Source of the DNA: an uncultured Porphyromonadaceae bacterium
Lineage (GTDB): Bacteria > Bacteroidota > Bacteroidia > Bacteroidales > Muribaculaceae
Direction: 5' to 3'
Assembly (NCBI GenBank): GCA_947175495.1
Contig: CAMWNB010000020.1
Coordinates: forward strand, 1 to 41,257
DNA: 41,257 nucleotides
Under the pieces are notes generated by a model, which saw only the letters and a program-made list of their open reading frames with translations, did not search any database and was not told where the DNA came from. How positions within the stretch are numbered: position 1 is the stretch's first letter; each line of letters opens with the position of its first letter. This document shows positions 15,827-22,201 of this stretch, piece after piece. The translations under genes and the position numbers were made by a program.

Positions 15827-16705
15827 TTAGTTTGCTTCCGCCTCGGGATGCTTTTTATGGTGCAGCGGCAGCGTATAGGTGATGTAGAACGCGCCGGTGA
15901 GGGCGCCGCTGCGCGAGCCGTAGCCCGGCACATAGTAGGGCTGTCCGTAGGCGGTGGTGGTGCAGTGCAGCATCGAGTGATATTTCAGCATCCAGCCTGC
16001 CGACACCGGCCCCCACAGCTTCACGCGCAGCCCGAAGCACACCTCGAGCCAGCCGGCCGTCGAGCTCTGCGACGGGATGTTGAAAGTGGCCGTTTCGTCC
16101 CAGTAGGGCGAATCGACGGTGACATCGCGCACGTCCCAGCGGAACGAGGAGAAGCCGTAGCGCAGCCCGGCCACGAGCATATAGTCGGGGTTGCTGTTGT
16201 ACAGGAAATTGTAGTTGGCGCCTATGCGGAAATAGGGCGACACGGCCGAGCGGTAGTCATAGCCTCCTCCCGATGGTTTGTGGGAGGCTGTGCCCAGACC
16301 CGCCTCCAGCACGGGAATATAGCGGTTGTGCAGGTTCAGCTCGGCGGCAAAACCCGCGAGGCCGTAGTCCTGGCCGAAAAGCCGCATGGCGGCGTCCCAG
16401 ATGTCGACCGACACGGCCACGGAGTGCAGCAGCGGATATTGCATCTTGGGGATGCCCGACGTGACGGCGAGCGAATCCACCCATTTGTCGCCGGTGATGG
16501 TGTCGACCCACACCACCATGCCCTTGTCGTCGACATAGCTGACGGAGGCGGCGCGGCGCTCGGCGTTGATGCGGGCGGTGTCGCCGCGCAGTTCGTTGCG
16601 GCTCTGCGTGGTCGTGGCAGGCGTGTTGACAGGCGTGGCGCGCCGCTGGGCGGGTGCGCAGAGTGCCACCGCGGCCAGAGCGAAGGCAATGACGAGGCGC
16701 ATCAT
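15827..16705 (-). CDS. DUF6048-like outer-membrane protein
   Basis: 292 residues. The start is the ATG at 16705, whose ATGA overlaps the stop of the DUF6452 gene by 4 bp; it directly precedes a signal peptide (MMRLVIAFALAAVALCAPA). Upstream codons in the same frame are shadow coding for the neighbour. The mature protein has a Thr/Arg/Asn-rich linker, then beta strands with GLAGFAAELNLHNRYIPVLEAGLG, YFRIGANYNFLY and MLVAGLRYGFSSF, a small outer-membrane barrel pattern. DUF6048 and DUF6452 are usual partners in Bacteroidetes and may act together in the envelope, but no function has been assigned. It ends in a His/Lys-rich tail. Confidence 0.8.
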   Translation of the reverse strand: MMRLVIAFALAAVALCAPAQRRATPVNTPATTTQSRNELRGDTARINAERRAASVSYVDDKGMVVWVDTITGDKWVDSLAVTSGIPKMQYPLLHSVAVSVDIWDAAMRLFGQDYGLAGFAAELNLHNRYIPVLEAGLGTASHKPSGGGYDYRSAVSPYFRIGANYNFLYNSNPDYMLVAGLRYGFSSFRWDVRDVTVDSPYWDETATFNIPSQSSTAGWLEVCFGLRVKLWGPVSAGWMLKYHSMLHCTTTAYGQPYYVPGYGSRSGALTGAFYITYTLPLHHKKHPEAEAN

Positions 16706-17226
16706 TCCTCGCCCCCCTCCCCGTCGGGCCCGCCGGTGCGGAAATATATGAGTATGCTCACCTGGTCGACATTGGTGATGAGCGAGTCGGCCATCACCAC
16801 GCGGTCCACCACGTTGGTGGTGTAGTCGACGTGGGTGACGCGGTAGCGGTAAGTCGCGCCGCACTCCTCCGATGCGAAATAGGGGATGCTCTCGTAGTCG
16901 AAGCTCACCACATCTTCTATGCCGGCCTGCTCGAGGTGCTTCTGTCGGTAGATGAGCCGCCATGCGGTGTTGTTTTTGGTGGAGCGCATGGGCAGGTAGA
17001 GCTGGGTTTTCGACGGAGTGGCCTCGCTGAGCACATCGCCGTCGGGGGCATCGACGCCCACCACCTCCAGCGAGTCCACAGCGATGGCGGCCCCGGTGGC
17101 CGACGAGCGGAACTCGGCCAGAGGCAGTGCGCTCTGGTTGTCGAGGCATCCGCTGGTGTTGCAGCCGGTGGCCGCGGCCAGCGCGAGCAGAGCGGCGACT
17201 ACGGGTGTGGCTATTTTACGCCCCAT
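16702..17226 (-). CDS. DUF6452-like lipoprotein
   Basis: 174 residues. The N-terminus is a lipoprotein signal (VAALLALAAATGC, lipidated Cys22), followed by the family pattern CLDNQSALPLAEF. The rest is beta-rich (SKTQLYLPMRSTKNNTAWRLIY, ATYRYRVTHVDYTTNVVDRV). It overlaps the nitroreductase by 16 bp upstream and the DUF6048 gene by 4 bp downstream, so the three are probably translated from one message. DUF6452 proteins are lipid-anchored periplasmic proteins of unknown role. The Cys28 residue six positions after the lipid Cys is conserved in appearance (C.TSGC). Confidence 0.8.
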   Translation of the reverse strand: MGRKIATPVVAALLALAAATGCNTSGCLDNQSALPLAEFRSSATGAAIAVDSLEVVGVDAPDGDVLSEATPSKTQLYLPMRSTKNNTAWRLIYRQKHLEQAGIEDVVSFDYESIPYFASEECGATYRYRVTHVDYTTNVVDRVVMADSLITNVDQVSILIYFRTGGPDGEGGEE

Positions 17227-17747
17227 TGCAGGATGTCGTCAAGAGCCTTGCGCTTGCGTGCGGGAGCCTGCTCGTCGTAGTCGGGATAGCCTATGGGGAT
17301 GATTACGATGGGTTCTACGCCTTCGGGCAGATGCAGGTCGGCCGAGAGCGTGGCCGGATCGAAGTTGCACACCCAGCATGTGCCGAGGCCCAGAGTGGTG
17401 GCAGTCAGGCAGATGTGTTCGGTGGCGATGGAGATGTCCACGTCGGTGTGGTCCTTGCCGTCGAAAGGCCGGTGCCAGGCCTCGTCGTGGTGGCCGCACA
17501 CGATGATGAACGACGGAGCCGTGCGTATCCATTCGCGGTCGTAGGCGCGGCCGCAGATGTCGCGTCCCTGCTCGCCCTCGAGCACGATGAAGCTCCAGGG
17601 CTGGCGGTTGCATGCCGAGGGAGCGAGGCGGGCGGTGTCGAGCACGGTGCGTATGAGGTCGTGGTCCACGGGCGTGTCTTTGTACTTGCGGCAGCTGTGG
17701 CGCGACGAAACGAGGTTGGCGAATTGGGCGAAGGAGTTGAGTTCCAT
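17211..17747 (-). CDS. Nitroreductase family FMN-dependent oxidoreductase
   Basis: 178 residues. The N-terminal SRHSCRKYKDTPVD (FMN phosphate-binding region, variant of RRS.R.F) and APSACNRQPWSFIVL are the main signatures. LGLGTCWVCNFDP and PIVIIPIGYPD correspond to the second FMN-contact region and the C-terminal strand. Members reduce nitro compounds, quinones or other electron acceptors with NAD(P)H in the cytoplasm; the physiological substrate cannot be told from sequence. It precedes the DUF6452/DUF6048 lipoprotein pair with a 16-bp overlap, which suggests cotranscription rather than a shared function. Confidence 0.92.
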   Translation of the reverse strand: MELNSFAQFANLVSSRHSCRKYKDTPVDHDLIRTVLDTARLAPSACNRQPWSFIVLEGEQGRDICGRAYDREWIRTAPSFIIVCGHHDEAWHRPFDGKDHTDVDISIATEHICLTATTLGLGTCWVCNFDPATLSADLHLPEGVEPIVIIPIGYPDYDEQAPARKRKALDDILQWGVK

Positions 17748-17762
17748 GATTTTGGGTGAGAT

Positions 17763-18740
17763 TCAAATAGTTGTGGTGCTGGATTCGGCGTTGATTTCGG
17801 CGTCGATTTCGTATTGGTTTCTGCCCGGTGCGTTGCGGGCCACAAGTTCGCCTACAAAGCCGGCGAGGAACATCTGCGAGCCCAGCAGCATGAGGGTGAG
17901 GGCCAGATAGAAGTAAGGCGAGTCTGTCACAAGGATGTACGGGTGGCCGGCGTGCATGTGGTAGAGCTTGGTGAGGCCCACCACGGCCGTCGAGACAAGG
18001 CCGAGGAAGAACATCAGCGAGCCCACAAGGCCGAAGAAGTGCATCGGCTTGCCGCCGAATTTGCCGGTGAACCAGAGTGTCATCAGGTCGAGATAGCCGT
18101 TGACGAAGCGGTCAAGGCCGAATTTGGTCTTGCCGTACTTGCGGGCCTGGTGTTTCACCACCTTCTCGCCTATGCGGTGGAATCCCGCCAGCTTGGCCAG
18201 ATAGGGGATGTAGCGGTGCATGTCGCCGTACACCTCTATGTGCTTCACCACCTTGCTGCGATAGGCCTTGAGGCCGCAGTTGAAGTCGTGGAGATTGTGG
18301 ATGCCGCTGACACGGCGGGCCGTGGCGTTGAACAGCTTGGTCGGGATGGTCTTCGACAGAGGGTCGTAGCGTTTCTGCTTGTAGCCGCTCACGAGGTCGT
18401 AGCCGTCCTCGGTGATCATGCGGTAGAGCTCGGGGATTTCGTCGGGAGAGTCCTGCAGGTCGGCGTCCATGGTGATGACCACATCGCCCTTGGCGCGGGC
18501 GAAACCCACGTTGAGAGCCGGGCTTTTGCCATAGTTGCGGCGGAAGCACACGCCGCGCACGGCCGGGTTGGCCTCCGCAAGGCGTTGTATCACCTGCCAC
18601 GACTCGTCGGTGCTGCCGTCGTTGACGAATATCACCTCATAGGTGAATCCGTGGTCGCGCATCACACGCTCGATCCACTGCTCGAGCTCGGGCAGCGATT
18701 CGGCTTCGTTGTATAAAGGCACTACTACTGAGATGTCCAT
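17763..18740 (-). CDS. GT2 family glycosyltransferase with C-terminal membrane anchor
   Basis: 325 residues. A GT-A domain (1-220) shows VVVPLYNEAESL, FVNDGSTD (about 38-45) and the metal-binding DADLQD (92-97). It is followed by the acceptor region HDFNCGLKAYRS and two hydrophobic segments (about 232-255 and 275-300). This is the dolichol-phosphate mannosyltransferase/GtrB-like plan, in which a sugar is moved from a nucleotide donor to a polyprenyl phosphate at the inner membrane. The gene sits 4 bp after a DUF4199 membrane protein, a pairing seen widely in Bacteroidetes. The sugar and final glycan are unknown. Confidence 0.92.
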   Translation of the reverse strand: MDISVVVPLYNEAESLPELEQWIERVMRDHGFTYEVIFVNDGSTDESWQVIQRLAEANPAVRGVCFRRNYGKSPALNVGFARAKGDVVITMDADLQDSPDEIPELYRMITEDGYDLVSGYKQKRYDPLSKTIPTKLFNATARRVSGIHNLHDFNCGLKAYRSKVVKHIEVYGDMHRYIPYLAKLAGFHRIGEKVVKHQARKYGKTKFGLDRFVNGYLDLMTLWFTGKFGGKPMHFFGLVGSLMFFLGLVSTAVVGLTKLYHMHAGHPYILVTDSPYFYLALTLMLLGSQMFLAGFVGELVARNAPGRNQYEIDAEINAESSTTTI

Positions 18741-18744
18741 GTCG

Positions 18745-19287
18745 TCATTTCTTGGATTTGTAGCCGATGGCGCGGATGATGCCCGCGTAAATCATCGACA
18801 GGATGGAACCGGAGAACACTCCTGCCCACAGCAGCGCGAGAGCCACGTCGATGGGTCGCGGGGTGAGGCCCATGTCGATAATCTTCTGCACGTCGGAGGC
18901 CATTTTCTGCGCCTGCGGGGAGTCCAGACGGGCGTACACGTCGGCGGCGCTTGCCAGCGACGCGTTTATGAGACCCGGCTCCCACCAGCGCAGCCACACG
19001 ATCGACAACGCCGCCATCAGCAGCGAGCCGAAGAAAAAAGTGCAGATGCCGTGCATCCACAAGGCCGAGAATGTGCTCGTGCCGAGGTCGGCGCGATAGC
19101 CGCGGCGCAGCTGCACATAGGCCAGCACAGGCACCGCGATGCACAGCAGAGGGAAGGCAAGCGACGCAAGAGGCATGCGCATCGACAAGGCCCATGAGGC
19201 GAAGATGCCGCACAGCACGAGACCCATCAGCGCGCCGTCCGACGCGCCCCGGCGGTAAACATTGGGAGATTGAGTGTTCTGATTCAT
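18745..19287 (-). CDS. DUF4199-like four-helix membrane protein
   Basis: 180 residues with four hydrophobic helices (about 18-36, 40-60, 78-102, 150-172) and no signal peptidase site. A glycine/alanine-rich first helix and the segment between helices 3 and 4 (SAADVYARLDSPQAQKMASDVQKI) resemble DUF4199. The gene directly precedes a GT2 transferase with a 4-bp gap, the usual context of this family, so a supporting role in lipid-linked glycan transfer is plausible but untested. A minus-strand TAAATTTG at 19306-19299 is the likely -7 element. Confidence 0.8.
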   Translation of the reverse strand: MNQNTQSPNVYRRGASDGALMGLVLCGIFASWALSMRMPLASLAFPLLCIAVPVLAYVQLRRGYRADLGTSTFSALWMHGICTFFFGSLLMAALSIVWLRWWEPGLINASLASAADVYARLDSPQAQKMASDVQKIIDMGLTPRPIDVALALLWAGVFSGSILSMIYAGIIRAIGYKSKK

Positions 19288-19298
19288 ATATTAACCCG

Positions 19299-19306
19299 CA
19301 AATTTA
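19299..19306 (-). promoter_or_regulatory. Probable -7 element of the DUF4199-GT2 operon
   Basis: Minus-strand TAAATTTG, 12 bp before the ATG. No good TTG is seen at 19-21 bp spacing. It is divergent from, and overlaps the upstream region of, the ychF promoter. Confidence 0.5.
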
Positions 19307-19319
19307 CTAATTTTTTTAG

Positions 19320-19327
19320 TAACTTTG
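19320..19327 (+). promoter_or_regulatory. -7 element of ychF
   Basis: TAACTTTG, 39 bp before the ATG. The -33 position lies within the divergent promoter of the DUF4199 gene (19299-19306), so the two promoters may compete. Confidence 0.55.
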
Positions 19328-19366
19328 CAGTCTGAATCGATTATTTCATAAACCAATCAATATACA

Positions 19367-20470
19367 ATGGCTTTAAAATGTGGCATAGTGGGTCTGCCCA
19401 ACGTGGGCAAGAGCACCCTGTTCAATTGCCTTTCCAATGCCAAGGCCCAGTCGGCCAATTTTCCTTTCTGCACGATTGAGCCCAATGTGGGCGTGATCAG
19501 CGTGCCCGACGACCGTCTGACACGCCTTGTCGACATGTGTCAGCCACGCTCCGTGGTGCCCGCCACAGTCGAGATTGTCGACATTGCCGGTCTCGTGAAG
19601 GGAGCTTCGCGCGGCGAGGGCCTCGGCAATAAGTTCCTGGCTAACATCCGCGAGACGGATGCCATCCTGCATGTGCTCCGCTGCTTCGACGACGACAACA
19701 TCACCCACGTCGACGGCTCGGTGAATCCCGTGCGCGACAAGGAGATTATCGACTACGAGCTTCTGCTCAAGGACATGGAGACCGTCGACGGCCGTCTGGC
19801 GCGCACCGTCAAGCAGGCCCAGACCGGCGGCGACAAGGCCGCGAAGATGCAGGCTGAGGTGCTGAAGCGCATCAAGGATGCCCTCGAGCAGGGCAAGCCG
19901 GCTCGCAGCGTCAGCTTCGACACGCCCGACGAGCAGAAATTCGTGCGCGAGCTCTTCCTTCTCACATCCAAGCCCGTGCTCTATGTGTGCAACGTCGACG
20001 ACGCTTCCGCGGCCACCGGCAACGCCTACGTCGAAGCCGTGCGCGAGGCCATTGCGGCCGAAGGCGCGTCGCTGATGGTGATTGCCGCCCAGACCGAAAG
20101 CGAGATTGCCGAGCTCGACACCTACGAGGAGCGACGCGAGTTTCTCGAGAGCATCGGCCTTGAGGAGAGCGGTGTCGCACGCCTCATCCGTGCCGCCTAC
20201 GCTCTGCTCGACCTGCAGACCTACTTCACCGCAGGTCCCGACGAGGTGCGTGCCTGGACTTTCATACGCGGCAGCAAGGCTCCGCGCTGTGCCGGCATCA
20301 TCCACACCGACTTCGAGAAGGGCTTTATCCGCGCCGAAGTGATCAAGTACGACGACTATGTGCAGCTCGGCGGCGAGAATGCCGTGCGCGAGGCCGGACG
20401 TCTCGGCGTCGAAGGCAAGGACTATGTGGTGCAGGACGGCGACATCATGCACTTCCGCTTCAACGTGTAG
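19367..20470 (+). CDS. ychF: YchF/OLA1-type ATPase
   Basis: 367 residues, the standard length. The P-loop is GLPNVGKS (9-16), the switch region shows [13 protein letters not shown] and the G3 motif is [17 protein letters not shown]. The helical insert spans about 130-200, and the C-terminal TGS domain begins near 280 (LQTYFTAG...[13 protein letters not shown]). YchF binds ribosomes and hydrolyses ATP in preference to GTP; it modulates oxidative-stress responses. The gene is monocistronic with a promoter and a strong terminator (20494-20525). Confidence 0.97.
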   Translation: MALKCGIVGLPNVGKSTLFNCLSNAKAQSANFPFCTIEPNVGVISVPDDRLTRLVDMCQPRSVVPATVEIVDIAGLVKGASRGEGLGNKFLANIRETDAILHVLRCFDDDNITHVDGSVNPVRDKEIIDYELLLKDMETVDGRLARTVKQAQTGGDKAAKMQAEVLKRIKDALEQGKPARSVSFDTPDEQKFVRELFLLTSKPVLYVCNVDDASAATGNAYVEAVREAIAAEGASLMVIAAQTESEIAELDTYEERREFLESIGLEESGVARLIRAAYALLDLQTYFTAGPDEVRAWTFIRGSKAPRCAGIIHTDFEKGFIRAEVIKYDDYVQLGGENAVREAGRLGVEGKDYVVQDGDIMHFRFNV

Positions 20471-20493
20471 GCGCACATCGTTTCATAAGCACT

Positions 20494-20525
20494 GCGGCCC
20501 GGCGGATATCCGTCGGGCCGCTTTT
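20494..20525 (+). terminator. ychF terminator
   Basis: A 13-bp stem with one G-T pair (20494-20506 with 20509-20521) and a 2-nt minimum loop, followed by TTTT. It starts 24 bp after the ychF stop. Confidence 0.85.
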
Positions 20526-20538
20526 GTTTCAGTTGCTT

Positions 20539-20592
20539 GTTTCAGTCTGTTTCACTGTTTCGGGGTGAAACAGCGAAACAAGCGAAACAGCG
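20539..20592 (+). repeat. 54-bp hairpin repeat, copy 1 (loop GGGGT)
   Basis: Shares 48 of 54 positions with 20695-20748. It is built of GTTTC units followed, after the 5-nt centre GGGGT (20562-20566), by inverted GAAAC units. The inner 13-bp stem has one mismatch. The two copies differ by the loop, which is reverse-complemented between them, and by one base (position 20574, c versus t) that repairs the stem in copy 2. Confidence 0.85.
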
Positions 20593-20606
20593 CCTGCTGC
20601 TGCGGA

Positions 20607-20636
20607 TTGTGTTTGCTTGTTTTTATAGTAACTTTG
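20607..20636 (+). promoter_or_regulatory. Orphan promoter with no gene downstream
   Basis: TTG (20607-20609), 19-bp spacer, TAACTTTG (20629-20636): as good a match as any gene promoter in the window. The next plus-strand coding region is far beyond the convergent ompA-like gene, so this may drive a small RNA. Confidence 0.6.
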
Positions 20637-20694
20637 TTTAAGTTGTTGGGTAGATGGTGGTTACGGGGCTGAGGGGACGGCAGCCACGGTGTGT

Positions 20695-20748
20695 GTTTCA
20701 GTCTGTTTCACTGTTTCACCCCGAAACAGTGAAACAAGCGAAACAGCG
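20695..20748 (+). repeat. 54-bp hairpin repeat, copy 2 (loop ACCCC)
   Basis: Same 54-bp unit as 20539-20592, but the 5-nt centre (20718-20722) is ACCCC, the reverse complement of GGGGT in copy 1. The inner stem GTTTCACTGTTTC/GAAACAGTGAAAC is a perfect 13 bp. The rest of the 20593-20694 interval holds the orphan promoter and one small stem. Confidence 0.85.
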
Positions 20749-20764
20749 GTGCGGATAATAGAAA

Positions 20765-20795
20765 ACCGGCCCGCCGTGTGGCGAGCCGGTCTTTT
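20765..20795. terminator. Bidirectional terminator after the ompA-like gene
   Basis: accggc-cgcc pairs with ggcg-gccggt (20765-20790) with one internal mismatch and a 4-nt loop. On the minus strand it is followed by TTTT (20765-20762) and on the plus strand by CTTTT, so it can end transcripts from both directions. Confidence 0.75.
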
Positions 20796-20817
20796 AGAAA
20801 AGTTGTGGCTTTAAAGC

Positions 20818-22002
20818 TTAGCGCTCGATGATCACAGCGCAACGGTCGAGGCTTACGAGAGCTTCGTTGTCGCCGTGGAGGTTGCCCTGTACGGGGATAG
20901 CCTTTACCTGGTCGGCGCTTACACCGCGGCTGATGAGCTGCTTGACAACGTTGCCGGCGCGCTGGTCGCGGAGGCGGTTGTTGATGGCGTCGGTGCCGGT
21001 GTAGGTGTCGGCGTAGCCCTTAACGTCGTACTTCTTGGAAGTGTCGGCCTTGAGGACGTCGGCGATAGCGTTGACGATGTTCTTGTCCTCGCGGGTGAGG
21101 CGGCTAACACCGATGGGGAAGTAGATGGTGGCGAGAGCTTCGGGCTCGGCTTCGATCACTTCGGGCTTGCGGTTGAGGCAGTCCTGGAGCTGACGCTCGA
21201 GGTCGGCTACGCGAGCTTCGGCAGCGGAGAGACGGGCGCGGAGGGCGTCGCAGTTCTCTGCGGGCGGGCAAACGGGAACGACGGGAGCGCTCCAGTTGGT
21301 CTTGCCGAGGTTGAAGGTAACGCCGAGGAAAGCGTTGAGGCTGCTGTAGATGTGGTCGGCGGGAACGTTGATGTCGTCGTTGTGGCCGTCCATGAAGGTG
21401 TAGCGCAGGTCGAGCGACAGGGCAACGCGCTTGCTGAGGTTGAAGCTGTTGATAAGGCCGACGCGACCGAAGATGTTGGTGTCGCGGATGGTCTCCCAGT
21501 CGTTGTTGAGGGTGAAGTAGCCACCGGCACCTACGTAGGCGATAGCGTTGTAAACGCGGCCGGGCTTGTAGCCGCACCACCAGTTGGTGAGGTTGATCAT
21601 GGCGTCGAAGGCCGGACCTACCTGGTTGTACTTCGTCTTGTAGAAGCCGTCGGGACGGTATTCGTCAAGAAGAGTGCCGCCAACGGGACCTGCAGCCAGA
21701 CCCTTGTTCTGCATCCAGCTTGCGCCGGCGCGGAGGGCGATTACGGGCGAGAACCACTTGCCGACGTAGATGTCGGCAGCGGGAGCGAAGCGGTCGGTGA
21801 ACTTGCGGTGCTGGTCGAACTTCGAGAAGTAAACACCAACACCACCGTCTACTGTGATGAACCAGTTGTTCTCGAACTTGTTCAGCAGGATGCCCTGTGT
21901 GGGATCTTCCACGTAGGTAACCTCCTGAGCAGGCTCCTGGGCCATGAGCGATTGTCCCATCAGAAGGGCGCAAGCGCAAGCAAAGAAAGTAGCTTTTTTC
22001 AT
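20818..22002 (-). CDS. OmpA family porin-like protein
   Basis: 394 residues. A signal peptide (1-21, ending LMA-Q) is followed by an N-terminal barrel (about 40-250) with strands such as NNWFITVDGGVGVYFSKF and NAIAYVGAGGYFTLN. A short coiled coil runs about 253-280 (CDALRARLSAAEARVADLERQL). The C-terminal peptidoglycan-binding OmpA domain (about 290-394) shows IYFPIGVSRLT, VKGYADTYTGTDAINNRL and RDQRAGNVVKQLISRGV with the conserved Asp and Arg. It is predicted to tie the outer membrane to peptidoglycan. Bacteroidales usually carry several abundant OmpA-like proteins of this design. The gene appears monocistronic, with an AT-rich leader of about 60-100 bp. Confidence 0.93.
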   Translation of the reverse strand: MKKATFFACACALLMGQSLMAQEPAQEVTYVEDPTQGILLNKFENNWFITVDGGVGVYFSKFDQHRKFTDRFAPAADIYVGKWFSPVIALRAGASWMQNKGLAAGPVGGTLLDEYRPDGFYKTKYNQVGPAFDAMINLTNWWCGYKPGRVYNAIAYVGAGGYFTLNNDWETIRDTNIFGRVGLINSFNLSKRVALSLDLRYTFMDGHNDDINVPADHIYSSLNAFLGVTFNLGKTNWSAPVVPVCPPAENCDALRARLSAAEARVADLERQLQDCLNRKPEVIEAEPEALATIYFPIGVSRLTREDKNIVNAIADVLKADTSKKYDVKGYADTYTGTDAINNRLRDQRAGNVVKQLISRGVSADQVKAIPVQGNLHGDNEALVSLDRCAVIIER

Positions 22003-22163
22003 AAATAAATAAAACTAATATTAGTGTGTAGTTGAATGCGTGATTTATGTTGTAATCGGGCGTAAAATTAGCAATTTTTTTTTAAACGGATTGTGTTTGT
22101 GTGAAAAAAAACTAATTTCAGACCAATAAAACGGCTTTTTTTGTTGTTTTCGGGCTATTTTAA

Positions 22164-22194
22164 GAAGCCGGCGGCGGAGAATACCGCCGGCTTC
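22164..22194 (-). terminator. Hairpin after the transketolase gene
   Basis: Perfect 11-bp stem (22164-22174 with 22184-22194, 9-nt loop), 8 bp past the transketolase stop codon. The following minus-strand sequence is only moderately T-rich (TTAAAAT), so termination could be inefficient. The interval 22003-22160 upstream of the ompA-like gene is very AT-rich and holds its leader/promoter region, with TAATTTTA as a near -7 match. Confidence 0.6.
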
Positions 22195-22201
22195 TATGTC
22201 G

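Larger units (their letters stand above)
20643..20795 (+). ncRNA. Candidate small RNA between ychF and the ompA-like gene
   Basis: Inferred from layout: an orphan promoter at 20607-20636, a small stem ggctg/cagcc (20667-20671 with 20681-20685), the perfect 13-bp hairpin of repeat copy 2 (20700-20730 region), and a bidirectional terminator hairpin (20765-20790) followed by CTTTT. This would give an RNA of about 150 nt. No open reading frame with a credible start is seen. It would be antisense to the 3' untranslated region of the ompA-like mRNA. No known family was recognised. Confidence 0.4.

Noticed and set aside
16706-17149. N-terminal extension of the DUF6048 protein
   Set aside because: The extension is the shadow of the DUF6452 gene. 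The ATG at 16705 begins a proper signal peptide and overlaps the upstream stop by ATGA.
20539-20748. CRISPR array
   Set aside because: Only two repeat units, 102 bp apart, with strong internal hairpins and no cas genes.
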